Assembly (NCBI GenBank): GCA_900544025.1 | Contig: UQTM01000008.1 | Location: 1 to 64,000, forward strand | Direction of reading: 5' to 3' | Length of the DNA stretch: 64,000 bases | Source: an uncultured Odoribacter sp. | GTDB lineage: Bacteria; Bacteroidota; Bacteroidia; Bacteroidales; Marinifilaceae | In this document: positions 23,141 through 32,413 of the stretch, piece by piece | How the letters are laid out: each line of letters opens with the position of its first letter | Position numbering within the stretch: position 1 is the first letter of the stretch | Notes under the pieces: model-generated | What the model was told of the DNA's origin: nothing | Seen by the model: the letters and a program-made list of their open reading frames with translations, nothing else | The model's database searches: none | Position numbers and translations under genes: made by a program

Positions 23141-24346
23141 ATGTTGAAAGGCAAACATATTATTTTAGGAGTTACGGGAAGTATCGCTGCTTATAAGGCT
23201 GCTTCTCTGATCCGTTTGTTGGTGAAAGAAGGGGCGGAAGTGAAGGTGGTGATGACTGCTTTGGCAAAGGAGTTTATAACGCCCCTGACTTTGGCTACCC
23301 TGTCGAAACATCCGGTGATGGTGGATTTTTATAATCCGGAAAATGGGGATTGGAATTCGCACGTAAGCCTGGGATTGTGGGCGGATCTTTACCTGATCGC
23401 TCCTGCAACCGCCAATACCATCGGCAAAATGGCACATGGAGTTGCCGATAATTTACTACTGACCACTTATCTATCGGCCAAATGCCCGGTAATGGTCGCT
23501 CCGGCCATGGATCTGGATATGTACCGGCATCCTGCCAATCAGCATAATCTTGAGATTTTAAGGTCGTACGGTAATGTGATCGTAGAGCCGGAATCCGGAG
23601 AGCTGGCGAGCGGGCTTGTGGGTAAGGGACGTATGTCCGAGCCGGAAGATATCGTGTCTTTCGTTAAACGTTTTTTGGCCGGAAACAATCGGGATCTGGC
23701 AGGGAAAAAGGTTTTGCTGACCGCCGGGCCTACTTATGAGAAGATCGATCCGGTAAGGTTTATCGGAAATTATTCTTCGGGAAAGATGGGTTTTGCGTTG
23801 GCAGAAGAGTTTGCAAACCGGGGAGCGGAGGTTGTTTTGGTAAGTGGGCCGGTATGCCTGAAAATCGGAAATCCGGCGATCCGGCGGGTGGATGTGGAAA
23901 GCGCTTCCGAAATGTATGGACAGGTGATGGCCAATGCGGAAAATTGCGATATTGTCGTGTCGTGTGCTGCTGTCGCCGATTTTACCCCTAAGTCGAGAGC
24001 AGGCGAGAAAATCAAGCGAGGGAAAGAAGATATGATGCTGGAGTTGGCGCCCACTGCTGATATTGCTGCCGAACTGGGAAAACGGAAACAGCCGGGGCAG
24101 TTGTTTGTCGGCTTCGCATTGGAAACTCAGGACGAGACCTGTAATGCGTTGCTGAAGCTCAAAAAGAAAAACCTCGATCTGATCGTGTTGAATAGTCTAT
24201 GCGACCAGGGAGCCGGTTTCGGAGGAGATACCAATAAAGTCACGATGATCGACCGTCAGGAACGGTTTTATCATTATGACCTGAAATCGAAACAGGAAGT
24301 GGCGAAAGATATAGTAGATCGTGTCGTACAAATGATGGAGCATTAA
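23141..24346 (+). CDS. coaBC: Bifunctional phosphopantothenoylcysteine decarboxylase/synthase CoaBC
   Basis: A 401-aa fusion. CoaC part (1-190): FMN-binding GVTGSIAAYKAASLIRLL, the catalytic His in NSHVSLGLWADLYLIAPATANTIGKMA and PAMDLDMY. CoaB part (from about 191): KKVLLTAGPTYEKIDPVRFIGNYSSGKMG, VSCAAVADFTPK and GFALETQD. It makes 4'-phosphopantetheine in CoA synthesis. The length and domain order are standard. Confidence 0.96.
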   Translation: MLKGKHIILGVTGSIAAYKAASLIRLLVKEGAEVKVVMTALAKEFITPLTLATLSKHPVMVDFYNPENGDWNSHVSLGLWADLYLIAPATANTIGKMAHGVADNLLLTTYLSAKCPVMVAPAMDLDMYRHPANQHNLEILRSYGNVIVEPESGELASGLVGKGRMSEPEDIVSFVKRFLAGNNRDLAGKKVLLTAGPTYEKIDPVRFIGNYSSGKMGFALAEEFANRGAEVVLVSGPVCLKIGNPAIRRVDVESASEMYGQVMANAENCDIVVSCAAVADFTPKSRAGEKIKRGKEDMMLELAPTADIAAELGKRKQPGQLFVGFALETQDETCNALLKLKKKNLDLIVLNSLCDQGAGFGGDTNKVTMIDRQERFYHYDLKSKQEVAKDIVDRVVQMMEH

Positions 24347-24359
24347 TTTTTTGTTTCCT

Positions 24360-24391
24360 TTTGTTACATTTCAAAATAATACTTACTTTTG
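24360..24391 (+). promoter_or_regulatory. pyrBI promoter
   Basis: TTTG at 24360-24363 and TACTTTTG at 24384-24391 with a 20-nt gap, a textbook Bacteroidetes -33/-7 pair. It lies about 170 bp upstream of pyrB; no second box is seen between the leader terminator and pyrB. Confidence 0.75.
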
Positions 24392-24392
24392 A

Positions 24393-24527
24393 GTTCTGAT
24401 ATGAAGTCAGAACATTTACATACGGATTCTTTTTTGCAAGTTGTCGGTAATTTCAGACGAGCTTGCAGATATATCGATAAAGATGTATTGAAGACCAACA
24501 TTGCTTTCGGCATGTTGGTCTTTTTTT
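24393..24527 (+). ncRNA. Structured leader RNA of pyrBI (attenuator candidate)
   Basis: Four successive hairpins follow the promoter: GTTCTGA/TCAGAAC (24393-24413); GCAAGTT-GTC/GAC-g-AGCTTGC (24436-24466); ATATATC/GATGTAT (24469-24488); and a terminator AGACCAACA/TGTTGGTCT with a T7 tail (24492-24527). pyrB starts 32 bp later without its own visible promoter. Transcription of pyrBI should therefore depend on reading through this terminator, as in attenuation. A free small RNA is the alternative. Confidence 0.65.
24492..24527 (+). terminator. Intrinsic terminator in the pyrBI leader
   Basis: Stem AGACCAACAT/ATGTTGGTCT with a loop of about 10 nt and seven T residues, ending 32 bp before the pyrB ATG. 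Confidence 0.85.
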
Positions 24528-24559
24528 ATGGTCAATAATATCATTTTAAATACAATAGT

Positions 24560-25468
24560 ATGAATACACATAGCTTAGTGTCTATCGAAGATTACACAAA
24601 AGAGGACATTCTCGAAGTTTTGAAGCTGGCTTCGGAGTTTGAGAAAAATCCCAATCAACGTTTACTGGAAGGTAAAGTGGTTGCCTCTTTGTTTTTTGAG
24701 CCTTCAACCCGTACCCGCCTGAGTTTTGAAACGGCGATCAACCGCTTGGGAGGACGGATCGTCGGTTTCTCGGATGCGTCTTCTTCGAGTGTTTCCAAAG
24801 GGGAAACTTTGAAAGATACGATCAAGATGGTGGATAATTACATAGACCTTATCGTAATGCGTCACCCGGTGGAAGGTGCTGCCCGTTATGCAAGTGAAAT
24901 GGCTACCCATCCGGTGATCAATGCAGGCGACGGTGCGAATCAGCATCCTTCACAGACGATGCTCGATCTTTATTCTATTTATAAAACTCAGGGGACACTT
25001 GAAAATTTGAATATTTGTATGGTGGGAGACCTGAAGTATGGCCGTACCGTACATTCTTTGTTACAGGCAATGAGCCATTTTCACCCTACGTTCCATTTTG
25101 TGGCTCCGGAATCTTTGCAGATGCCGGAGGCTTATAAACTGCATCTGGAGAAGCTGCAAATTCCTTATTATGAACATCTGGAGCTGGACGAGGTGATCGA
25201 TAAGGCCGATATTTTATATATGACCCGGGTACAACGGGAACGTTTTGCCGATCCTTTGGAATATGAAAAGGTGAAGAATGTGTATATCCTTAGAAATTCG
25301 ATGCTGAACGGGACAAAAGAAAATATGAGGATTCTGCATCCGCTACCCCGGGTGAATGAGATCGATGTGGATGTGGACGACAGTCCGAAAGCCTATTATT
25401 TCGAGCAGGCGCGTAACGGTGTGTTTGCCCGCCAGGCTATTATCAGCAGGGCGCTGGGATTGAAATAA
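24560..25468 (+). CDS. pyrB: Aspartate carbamoyltransferase catalytic subunit
   Basis: A 302-aa protein with the carbamoyl-phosphate motif [13 protein letters not shown] (about 52-64), VIMRHP-type [28 protein letters not shown] and the C-terminal [14 protein letters not shown]. It condenses carbamoyl phosphate with aspartate in pyrimidine synthesis. The regulatory subunit gene follows 30 bp later, so the enzyme is the allosteric class B type. Expression probably depends on the structured leader. Confidence 0.97.
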   Translation: MNTHSLVSIEDYTKEDILEVLKLASEFEKNPNQRLLEGKVVASLFFEPSTRTRLSFETAINRLGGRIVGFSDASSSSVSKGETLKDTIKMVDNYIDLIVMRHPVEGAARYASEMATHPVINAGDGANQHPSQTMLDLYSIYKTQGTLENLNICMVGDLKYGRTVHSLLQAMSHFHPTFHFVAPESLQMPEAYKLHLEKLQIPYYEHLELDEVIDKADILYMTRVQRERFADPLEYEKVKNVYILRNSMLNGTKENMRILHPLPRVNEIDVDVDDSPKAYYFEQARNGVFARQAIISRALGLK

Positions 25469-25498
25469 ATTACGGATTTCCACTTAAAATTATTCGTT

Positions 25499-25954
25499 AT
25501 GACAAAGAAAGAATTACAAGTAAGCGCAATAGAGAATGGTACGGTAATCGATCATATTCCGGCCGATAAGTTGTTCGATGTGATTAATGTGCTGGGAATT
25601 AGCCGGATGGAGAATGCTATGACTTTCGGCACCAATCTGCGTAGCAGTAAATTGGGGAAAAAAGCGATTATAAAAATCTGGGATAAGTTTCTGGAAGACG
25701 ATGAGGTGAATAAATTGGCATTGGTAGCTCCTTCCGCTAAGATCAATATTATCCGGGATTATGATGTTGCCGAGAAGAAGACCGTGAATGTTCCTGAAAG
25801 AGTGGAGGGGATTGTAAAATGTATGAATCCGAAATGTATTACCAATCACGAGTTTGTGAAGACAAAATTTGCTGTCATCAATGATTCGCCGATCGTACTG
25901 AAGTGCCATTATTGTGAAAAACTGACAGATCAGGCTAATATGGAGATTATTTGA
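25499..25954 (+). CDS. pyrI: Aspartate carbamoyltransferase regulatory subunit
   Basis: A 151-aa protein with the PyrI allosteric domain (VIDHIPADKLFDVINVLGI) and the zinc domain with four cysteines: C-x4-C in KCMNPKCI and C-x2-C in KCHYCEK (about residues 105-140). It binds CTP/ATP and bridges PyrB trimers. Full length; terminator follows. Confidence 0.97.
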   Translation: MTKKELQVSAIENGTVIDHIPADKLFDVINVLGISRMENAMTFGTNLRSSKLGKKAIIKIWDKFLEDDEVNKLALVAPSAKINIIRDYDVAEKKTVNVPERVEGIVKCMNPKCITNHEFVKTKFAVINDSPIVLKCHYCEKLTDQANMEII

Positions 25955-25978
25955 CCGGAACTTTCCGGAAACATAGTA

Positions 25979-26006
25979 AGCAGGATGAGAAAGTCCTGCT
26001 TTTTTT
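25979..26006 (+). terminator. pyrBI operon terminator
   Basis: AGCAGGA/TCCTGCT around an 8-nt loop with a T-run. Confidence 0.85.
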
Positions 26007-26110
26007 ATATGTCCGGATAAGCCAGTCTTACAGGAACAGAGGAAAGGGAGATAAAGATTATATGGTTTGAAATGTATGAACGAAATCCTTGCATAAAATT
26101 ATAAAATATT

Positions 26111-26118
26111 TAAATTTG
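26111..26118 (+). promoter_or_regulatory. Promoter -7 box of the M60 peptidase gene
   Basis: TAAATTTG, 42 bp before the ATG. Confidence 0.5.
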
Positions 26119-26160
26119 TTGGCATTATTTATAAATAAAGAATACTAAACTATACCATTT

Positions 26161-29052
26161 ATGAAAATCTATTTACTTCCCTTCATTCTGTTGTTATGTT
26201 TGAGTTGCAAAAGTAACGACACCGTAGAGCCTCCTCCTCCTGTTCCCGAATTGATAATCGATTTGCCGGAGAATATGACGGTAAATTTGAAGAAAGAGGC
26301 TACAATTAAACTGATAAACGTGACGACCAATGTCGCGGACTGGAATATCCTTCCCCAGGACGAGGCTGTCAATGCCTGGTGCAGTGTGAATGCAGAGAAA
26401 TCGGAGACTGCTCATAAGATATGTTTTGATGTAAAATCAAACGATCAGGTAAACGAACGGACGGCTTTGTTTACGGTTTCGGGGACAGGGGTGAAAGACC
26501 AGGTTATCACTCTTGTACAATTAGGAAGCGACCCTGTGCTTCGTTGTTTACCCACGAGCAAGCAGTTAAGCAATAAAGACCAGGATTTTCAGCTCGAAGT
26601 GGTTACCAATATCCCTTACCGGGTGGTTTGTGATACGACGTGGATTCGGTCAGTAAGCTCTCGCTCTGTCACCACCGATACGATTGTTTTCCAGGTAACG
26701 GAGAATAAATGGTTTGATGTCCGCCGGGATACAATTCGTCTGATAGAGGATTCCGACCGGGCAAATAAGCTGATGTTCAGTGTTCCGGTAGAACAGGCTG
26801 CGACCGTTTTGGAAGAGCAATTTCCGGGAGATAAAAAAATAGAGGTGACCGGAGTGGTTTTGACCAGAGGGAATACATACGGAAACGAGTCGGTGGAACG
26901 GACGATCGACGGTAATTATCAGACTCATTACAGTTCCAGTCGTACGGTGTTGGGAGATTCGGTGATTTTGGATTATACTTTGGCTTCTGAAACAGAGCGG
27001 GTGGATTATATCCGGCTTATGCAACGGGCGAACGGTGATCAAAATTCTACTTTTAGCCAGGGGTCGATATGGTATAGGTCTGCTTCTTCCGACTGGATTT
27101 TTATTAAGAATTTCAATGTTCCTCAGGGCAGTATCGTGGAAACGGAATTGACAGTCACGGCACCCGCGGGAATCCGGGTTTGTATTCAGAGTTGCCGTGG
27201 AGGTGCAGTGGCTTTGGCCGAGTTCGAATGTTTCGAGAGTGCCGACATCGGCGATCTGACTCAGGATGCGACTTATTTTGCCGACCGTGTTTTTTCGGAA
27301 CTAAAACCGGGGATTACACTGGCCGACCTTGAAAATATCACGAATCCTTATGTCCGGTCTGTTGCGAAAGCGTTGTTGCAGGGAGATTACCCGAAGGAAT
27401 TCCGTTCCCGTGCTTACGGTGCTTGTGAAGATCCCGGAGATGCGGGAGGGCGGTTGAAAATAGGAAGCCGGAGTGAATACGATAATCCGATGGGAATCTT
27501 TTTTAAGCAAGGCGAAAAGTATGTGGTATTTGTAAGCAAGGATGACGATTCTCCGGTCGAACTGTATATTAAAGATTTTCGTGCAGGTGGCGGGAATACC
27601 AGCTATAGACTGAAATCCGGACTGAATGCCATAGAGCCTCCGGTTTCGGGAAATGGGTATATCCGTTATTGGCGTGCAGATTATGCAACGGCTCCTGTTG
27701 TGAATGTGCATGTGGTGTCCGGTCATGAGATCGGGTTCTGGGATAAGCGTGCGGGGCATACGAACGAGGATTGGAAACGTATTTTAGGACTTGCCTGGAA
27801 ACTTGCCTCGGATCAGAATATTACCAATGCAATGATTGATGTGTTGGGCGACCGTATCCAACTGGTCAATACAGTGGAAGCTTTCCGGAAGTATTGTTTC
27901 CTGGATGTAGAGGAATTGGTGATGTGGCATGACAGTATTATGAATATCGAATACCGGATGATGGGATTGTTCAAGCATCATGCCGTTCCTTATAACAGGA
28001 CTTTGGCAGCCCGTTCCTGGAGCGGTTTACCTAACTGGGGCGGATCGGCGGCCTGGTTCCCGAATACGGAGCAGGAAATGCTGAGCGTAGCTTCTTTGTG
28101 TAAATCTACCTGGGTGTTCGGGCATGAGCTGGGACACGGTAATCAGATTCGTCCGCATATGCTGATGACGGGATGGGGGGAAACGACAAATAATAATTAT
28201 AATCAATATGTGGAATATCTGATCGGGAATAAGCACAATCTCCGGCTCGACCATGAGCGGATAAACAGAAAGCAGGGGGATTCGGAAAGTGTGATCGGAG
28301 GGCGTTTCAATGCTTACCTGAACGAAGCCCATGTTGTAAAAGAGCCTTATCTGACTCAGGAAGGCCCGGATTATAAAAAAGGTTCGATGAATGGCACGGG
28401 CTTACGGGGCGACCATTTTGTGAAATGTGTGCCTTTGTGGCAGCTTACCCTTTATTTTATGATTGCCGGGGAAGGAAACGATTGGTATCGCCCCGATTTT
28501 TGGGCCGATGTCAATTGGGCGGCGATACAGGATAACCGTACCGGACTGAGCAATGGTGAACGTTATGTGAATTTCATGAAGCGTTCGATCGAGGCATCCG
28601 GTTATAATCTGGCTCCGTTTTTTGAGCAAATGGGTTTACTGCGGGTGATAGACCGTTCTATCGACGATTATGCCGTCGGGCAGGTCACGATCACCCAGGC
28701 CGATGTCGATGAGGTTAAGGCTTTGGGAGCGGCGAAACCGATGCCGTCGTCTCCCGTTATTTCATATATCTCGGCTAATAGTGTCGATGCCTTTAAGAAC
28801 CGGAGGGCTGTTAGCGGTACTTTTAATCAGGGAGTAACGACGAATGGCGCTACGAAGAGCATTTTGCATTCCGTATGGCGGAATGTAGTGGTTTTTGAAA
28901 CTTATAAAGGTGATGATTTGGTGGATATCGCTATGGTTGGAACCGGAAGTTCGGATAATAGCAGTACGCATGTGCGTTATCCGGAAGGCTCTACCCGTAT
29001 CGAAGCCGTAGGCTGGAACGGAGAACGGGTGTTAGTGTTCGGTGCGCGTTGA
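26161..29052 (+). CDS. M60-family mucin-type metallopeptidase lipoprotein with BACON and discoidin-like domains
   Basis: A 963-aa surface lipoprotein (signal ending LLLCLSC, Cys16). Order: two BACON-type β-domains (about 35-215), a discoidin/F5-8-type domain (about 225-360, with ERTIDGNYQTHYSS and VDYIRLMQR), then the M60 catalytic region with the zinc site FGHELGHGNQ (His655, Glu656, His659) and a later acidic ligand region. M60 (M60-like/enhancin) proteases of gut bacteria cleave mucins and other O-glycoproteins, and BACON is thought to aid mucin or carbohydrate targeting. Monocistronic, with promoter and terminator. Confidence 0.85.
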   Translation: MKIYLLPFILLLCLSCKSNDTVEPPPPVPELIIDLPENMTVNLKKEATIKLINVTTNVADWNILPQDEAVNAWCSVNAEKSETAHKICFDVKSNDQVNERTALFTVSGTGVKDQVITLVQLGSDPVLRCLPTSKQLSNKDQDFQLEVVTNIPYRVVCDTTWIRSVSSRSVTTDTIVFQVTENKWFDVRRDTIRLIEDSDRANKLMFSVPVEQAATVLEEQFPGDKKIEVTGVVLTRGNTYGNESVERTIDGNYQTHYSSSRTVLGDSVILDYTLASETERVDYIRLMQRANGDQNSTFSQGSIWYRSASSDWIFIKNFNVPQGSIVETELTVTAPAGIRVCIQSCRGGAVALAEFECFESADIGDLTQDATYFADRVFSELKPGITLADLENITNPYVRSVAKALLQGDYPKEFRSRAYGACEDPGDAGGRLKIGSRSEYDNPMGIFFKQGEKYVVFVSKDDDSPVELYIKDFRAGGGNTSYRLKSGLNAIEPPVSGNGYIRYWRADYATAPVVNVHVVSGHEIGFWDKRAGHTNEDWKRILGLAWKLASDQNITNAMIDVLGDRIQLVNTVEAFRKYCFLDVEELVMWHDSIMNIEYRMMGLFKHHAVPYNRTLAARSWSGLPNWGGSAAWFPNTEQEMLSVASLCKSTWVFGHELGHGNQIRPHMLMTGWGETTNNNYNQYVEYLIGNKHNLRLDHERINRKQGDSESVIGGRFNAYLNEAHVVKEPYLTQEGPDYKKGSMNGTGLRGDHFVKCVPLWQLTLYFMIAGEGNDWYRPDFWADVNWAAIQDNRTGLSNGERYVNFMKRSIEASGYNLAPFFEQMGLLRVIDRSIDDYAVGQVTITQADVDEVKALGAAKPMPSSPVISYISANSVDAFKNRRAVSGTFNQGVTTNGATKSILHSVWRNVVVFETYKGDDLVDIAMVGTGSSDNSSTHVRYPEGSTRIEAVGWNGERVLVFGAR

Positions 29053-29109
29053 AAAGTTAAAGGATAAGAGGTGATATTTTACCTGAAAATCCGGTATTAC
29101 CGTTTCGTG

Positions 29110-29141
29110 AAAAAGGCAGGGAAGAATTTCTCTGCCTTTTT
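29110..29141 (+). terminator. Terminator after the M60 gene
   Basis: AAAAAGGCAG/CTGCCTTTTT around a short A/T-rich loop. Confidence 0.8.
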
Positions 29142-29183
29142 ATGTCTTTGCTGTGTAAAAACATGATAAATTACCTATGATAA

Positions 29184-29213
29184 AAAAATCCCCGATTTTT
29201 ATCGGGGATTTTT
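29184..29213 (-). terminator. manA terminator
   Basis: AAAAATCCCCGAT/ATCGGGGATTTTT with a TTTT loop; symmetric, so it can act on both strands. Confidence 0.85.
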
Positions 29214-29226
29214 GTCGGTTGTTTAT

Positions 29227-30207
29227 TTATTTGATATAGATTTCCAATATCTGTGCTTCTTTTTCCGGTATAAGGAAAATGTCTTTAAAGCAGGCCGGAA
29301 CAAGTACGGTTTCTCCTTTCGATACCTTCACGAATTGATCTACGTCGTAAACTACTGAAAAACTTCCTTCTAAGCACATATAGATCACGAAGGAGTCGAT
29401 CTCCATGTAGTCTTTTTCAACCTCTTTGTCGAATTTCAAAATATTAGTCGTGAAATAGTTGCAGCTTACCAATTCCTCGGTATGGTTTTCATGAACGTGA
29501 TAATGGATGGCATGTTCTTTTTGAGCGGAGAAATCAATGACATCGGTGGCCAGTTCGGTGTGGAGTTCCCTCGGATTTTCGTCTTTATCTCGGCGGTCGT
29601 AATCGTATATACGGTAAGTGATGTCGGAAGTTTGTTGTATTTCGGCGATAAAGCAGCCTTTGCAAATGGCGTGTACCGTCCCGGCGGGGATAAAAAAGCA
29701 ATCCCCCTTTTTTACCTTTTCCACATTGAGCAGGCCGGGCAGGGTGTTTTGCCGGAGATGTTCCAGGTATTCTTTTTTATCGGTGTCTTTCTGGAATCCC
29801 AGAATTAATTCGGCTCCCGGATCGGCATCCACCAGATACCACATTTCTGTTTTTCCGTATGCATTATGCCGTTCTTTAGCCGTAGCATCGTCGGGATGCA
29901 CCTGAATCGACAGGTTGTCACAGGCATCGATGTATTTGATCAAAAGAGGGAATTCCACACCGAATTTTTCATATACCCGGTCGCCCACTAAATCACCCAT
30001 ATATACTTCGATCAGCTCTTCCAGCGTATTATCTGCCAGCAAGCCTTCGGAAACGACGGAAACATGGTCTTCCACACCTGAAATTTCCCAGCTTTCCCCG
30101 AGCGAGTCTTTCATCGATGGATCGGTGCTTTTATGGATTAGTTTTTGTCCGCCCCAGAGCGTTTGTTTTAAGACCGGTTTGAATTTTAAAGGATAGAGTA
30201 TGGACAT
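29227..30207 (-). CDS. manA: Mannose-6-phosphate isomerase, class I
   Basis: A 326-aa cupin enzyme starting MSILYPLKFKPVLKQTLWGG. It has the zinc and active-site motifs LSIQVHPDDATAKE, YGKTEMWYLVDADPGAELILGF, FFIPAGTVHAI and a C-terminal cupin (KVSKGETVLVPACFKD). It interconverts mannose-6-P and fructose-6-P, feeding GDP-mannose/GDP-fucose for surface glycans. The short form is typical of Bacteroidetes and Firmicutes. Its promoter faces away from the adjacent lipoprotein gene. Confidence 0.93.
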   Translation of the reverse strand: MSILYPLKFKPVLKQTLWGGQKLIHKSTDPSMKDSLGESWEISGVEDHVSVVSEGLLADNTLEELIEVYMGDLVGDRVYEKFGVEFPLLIKYIDACDNLSIQVHPDDATAKERHNAYGKTEMWYLVDADPGAELILGFQKDTDKKEYLEHLRQNTLPGLLNVEKVKKGDCFFIPAGTVHAICKGCFIAEIQQTSDITYRIYDYDRRDKDENPRELHTELATDVIDFSAQKEHAIHYHVHENHTEELVSCNYFTTNILKFDKEVEKDYMEIDSFVIYMCLEGSFSVVYDVDQFVKVSKGETVLVPACFKDIFLIPEKEAQILEIYIK

Positions 30208-30272
30208 GGTTTGTATATTTTATGTACAATGACTGTTTTTATTGTTTTTCGGCATAAAAATTGTACCTTGCA

Positions 30273-30280
30273 CAAAGGTA
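30273..30280 (-). promoter_or_regulatory. manA promoter -7 box
   Basis: TACCTTTG on the minus strand, inside the inverted repeat ACCTT-GCAC-AAAGGT (30265-30279), 66 bp before the manA ATG. Confidence 0.6.
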
Positions 30281-30326
30281 TAATTTATTAAAAAGCCAGA
30301 TTTAAAATTTTAAAATTATTTGTGAT

Positions 30327-31394
30327 ATGAGGAGGATTGTTAAGTCTTTGTTGGTTGTAAGCGGATTTTGTGTGTTGTTTTCCTGTAAAGATGATAATGA
30401 CCGGGACGATACTATTTTGAACATGTCCGATTTAACAGGAAAATACTGGTATTACAATCAATGGAGAGGCGATAAGGACAGTTATTTGAAAGAAGATGTG
30501 CTGGAAGTGTTGAAATTTGAGAAAAACGGAGAGCTTGTGTCGATGGATTTCGGGGGACGGAAAACTACGGTAGCGGGAAAATGGACTTCGTCCGGCAAAG
30601 AGATAAATCTGGACTATAATAGCGGCGATCCTGTGGTGTGGGATGTGCTGAAAAGCGGGAGCGATTATATCGAAGCAGTGATTAACGGGCAAGGAGTAAG
30701 AGAATATACGACCGATGCGGAGTGGCTGGATAACCTGACGGCCGATGCTTTTTTGGTGAATGAATATACCGACGGTAACCGTTATAAAACTCATGTCGGA
30801 GCTTATATCCGGGGAAATATGAATGTGCGTGAGGCCAATCTTATCCCTGCATCTGAAACGGTTATTCCGATGCAAAATAAAGGATACTATTGGTGTGAGC
30901 GGGCTGCCGGGAGCAGAGATTATATCGATTTCGACGGAAAGCAGCGGGAAGCCCGTTTTTATATCCGTATCGGTAACAGCAGTCATTTGAAGTTACGGGA
31001 TGTGATTTATGGAAATAATATTCCTGAACGGCCGTTGTCGGAGGTGCAGCTACAAGCGCAGAATCCACAGGGTGTGAGCACATTGACGGTGGACTGGAAT
31101 CCTTATGACCGTTCCGATATTTATTACCGTATCGAGATTTTCGATGGAAATATGGATTTGATCCGTCCTTATTTTGTGAGTAAAATACAATCTCCGGGTA
31201 GGCGGCAAATCGTTATCCGGGACAATACGGCAGGAGATGTGAACCGGATGGGCGATCTGAAATCGGGGGATAAGTATATCGTCCGGCTTGCCGCTATTCT
31301 TTTCGAGCCGGGGACGGATGTAACGAACGATGAATATGGTTATGCCAATATTCAGGCGATCACTTATGTTACCAAGCCGGTGATTTGGGAGTAA
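30327..31394 (+). CDS. Hypothetical surface lipoprotein
   Basis: A 355-aa lipoprotein (signal ending CVLFSC, Cys20). Residues about 35-115 look like a lipocalin-type β-barrel domain (LTGKYWYYNQWRGDK, LEVLKFEKNGELVSMDFGG, AGKWTSSGKEINLDY), followed by a second β-rich domain, with DWNPYDRSDIYYRIEIFDG resembling a fibronectin III-type strand pattern. No catalytic motif is visible. It diverges from manA and is followed by a convergent hydrolase gene. I cannot assign a function. Confidence 0.75.
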   Translation: MRRIVKSLLVVSGFCVLFSCKDDNDRDDTILNMSDLTGKYWYYNQWRGDKDSYLKEDVLEVLKFEKNGELVSMDFGGRKTTVAGKWTSSGKEINLDYNSGDPVVWDVLKSGSDYIEAVINGQGVREYTTDAEWLDNLTADAFLVNEYTDGNRYKTHVGAYIRGNMNVREANLIPASETVIPMQNKGYYWCERAAGSRDYIDFDGKQREARFYIRIGNSSHLKLRDVIYGNNIPERPLSEVQLQAQNPQGVSTLTVDWNPYDRSDIYYRIEIFDGNMDLIRPYFVSKIQSPGRRQIVIRDNTAGDVNRMGDLKSGDKYIVRLAAILFEPGTDVTNDEYGYANIQAITYVTKPVIWE

Positions 31395-31407
31395 GGAAAT
31401 AGAGAGT

Positions 31408-32208
31408 TTATTCTTGTAAAAATTTCAGGATACAGCCGGCAAGCAATGCCGGCTGTTCTGCATGAATGGCATGTGCTGTTGCGGGGATTATAGAAAAGGT
31501 GGCTTGAGGAAATAAATGCCGGATTGCGGGCAGATCTTCTTTTAAGTCGATGTAATTGGAATTTTCACCTTTAATGAACAGTAATTTGCCCGTATAGGGG
31601 CGGCAGGGGGAAGGAGTTTCCCAATCTTGCAGCCGGATAATTTCCCGGCAGACGACCGGAATGTTTATTTTCCATTCAAACAAGCCCGTTTCTTTGTTTT
31701 TACGGATGTTTTTTGCTAAAAGCTGGAAGGTATCGTTTTCCGGGAAATAGGTCTTTATATCGGTTAGGATGGCGTTGCGTTCCTGAAATTTGCCGGTTGG
31801 GGTGGATTGCAGGTAACGGCATAGGTTTTCGTGTTGCCGGGTTTCGGGTGTCCGGGCATAATCTTTGGGGGCAATGTCTATAATGATGGCTTTTGAGGTG
31901 ATCTCCGGATGTTTTAGCAGTAAGGTCATGAGTGTTTTCCCTCCCATCGAATGTCCGGCGAGGTATGGAGGAGCCGGTAAATCCAATTGCATGATCCATT
32001 CGTAAATGCAATCGGCTAAGGTATTGTAGTCGTGCCGGGGAATGTGGGGGGAGGCTCCGTGATTCGGCAAGTCCGGGAGAAGCACATGATAATGCTCCGC
32101 CAGACCGTTCGCCACTGGCAGCCAGTTTTCCGATGCTCCCCATAGGCCGTGCAGGATGATGAGGGAGGGCAGGGTTCGGTTTCCTTTTTCCCGGTAGAAT
32201 AGTTGCAT
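31408..32208 (-). CDS. α/β-hydrolase (YbfF-like esterase)
   Basis: A 266-aa α/β-hydrolase: oxyanion region IILHGLWGASENWLPVA, nucleophile elbow AGHSMGGKT (Ser about 95), FIDIAPKDY-type IIDIAPKDYA, and the catalytic His in PATAHAIHAEQP (about 245). This matches the YbfF/acyl-esterase group, also annotated as pimeloyl-ACP esterase-like. Substrate unknown. It ends 14 bp from the convergent lipoprotein gene stop. Confidence 0.8.
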   Translation of the reverse strand: MQLFYREKGNRTLPSLIILHGLWGASENWLPVANGLAEHYHVLLPDLPNHGASPHIPRHDYNTLADCIYEWIMQLDLPAPPYLAGHSMGGKTLMTLLLKHPEITSKAIIIDIAPKDYARTPETRQHENLCRYLQSTPTGKFQERNAILTDIKTYFPENDTFQLLAKNIRKNKETGLFEWKINIPVVCREIIRLQDWETPSPCRPYTGKLLFIKGENSNYIDLKEDLPAIRHLFPQATFSIIPATAHAIHAEQPALLAGCILKFLQE

Positions 32209-32370
32209 TTTAATCGATTTTGATACAAAGATACGGGTTTCTCCGGATCTGCACGCTTGTGGGAGTCGCTTTTGTATTTCCCGGCTGTTTGTCTTTCGGA
32301 GAAAGGTTAAATGATGGGAGGGTAGGGAATTGAATAGAGGGAAGGGAGAAAGAGGCCGGGAGAAATATAA

Positions 32371-32399
32371 AAAAAGCCGCCTATCGAAGGCGGCTTTTT
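32371..32399 (-). terminator. Terminator of the fumarate reductase operon
   Basis: Perfect 12-bp stem AAAAAGCCGCCT/AGGCGGCTTTTT with a 5-nt loop. Confidence 0.9.
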
Positions 32400-32413
32400 A
32401 TAGACTTTTATGA

